Shown: piece by piece, positions 5,949-5,977 of the stretch
How positions within the stretch are numbered: position 1 is the first letter of the stretch
Layout: the number at the start of each line of letters is the position of its first letter
NCBI GenBank assembly: GCA_947589135.1
Contig: CANPZT010000073.1
Coordinates: 1-5,977 of the forward strand
Length of the DNA: 5,977 nt
Origin: an uncultured Clostridia bacterium
Lineage (GTDB): Bacteria; Bacillota; Clostridia; TANB77; CAG-508
Reading direction: 5' to 3'
Notes under the pieces: model-generated
What the model was told of the DNA's origin: nothing
Database searches by the model: none
What the model saw: only the letters and a program-made list of their open reading frames with translations
Position numbers and translations under genes: made by a program

Positions 5949-5977
5949 AATTTTTAAATAAATAAAAATTTGCATGA

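Noticed and set aside
5930..5977. AT-rich end of the window as a replication origin or terminator
   Set aside because: I see no DnaA boxes or iterons, and no stable G-C containing stem. It is only A/T-rich intergenic DNA.

Overview
The window is very AT-rich, and every supported gene lies on the + strand. Shine-Dalgarno sites are strong and purine-rich, TAA is the only stop used by complete genes, and AGA is the dominant Arg codon. Together with a conserved ireB-ruvX-DUF1292 block, this points to a low-GC Firmicute, most likely an anaerobic clostridial lineage. That assignment is inferred from gene content and composition; no rRNA or marker search was possible.

Layout. Positions 1-270 hold the C-terminal end of a glucosaminidase-type peptidoglycan hydrolase. 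A perfect 20-bp inverted repeat (255-303) spans its stop codon and overlaps a good SigA-like promoter (278-306). This promoter appears to start an operon of tightly spaced genes: a small secreted or membrane protein with pilin-like two-helix topology (371-787), a 913-residue TadZ/CpaE-like scaffold (791-3532), a membrane-anchored GAF plus degenerate GGDEF protein (3561-4691), IreB (4707-4961) and RuvX/YqgF (4963-5409). A DUF1292 protein (5464-5769) follows. It has its own likely promoter inside the 3' end of ruvX, and a hairpin terminator comes after it (5783-5821). The last 150 bases contain another strong extended -10 promoter, a hairpin and a Shine-Dalgarno site, but only a 9-codon reading frame, so this is a leader region whose main gene lies outside the window or is not recognisable.

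How the parts may work together. The last three genes are a widely conserved Firmicutes set; in Bacillus subtilis their orthologues yrzL-yrrK-yrzB follow alaS. Here the upstream partners are instead a three-gene module in which every recognisable signalling domain looks catalytically degenerate: a receiver-like domain without the phospho-acceptor pattern, a MinD/ParA fold without the P-loop lysine, and a GGDEF domain reading MGPKF. The TadZ-like protein also carries two AT-hook motifs and a 17-residue tandem repeat of FLPGF motifs in a long acidic disordered region. The most interesting hypothesis is a non-enzymatic localisation scaffold at the membrane that may also contact AT-rich DNA. This is inference; nothing in the window proves a function for the module.
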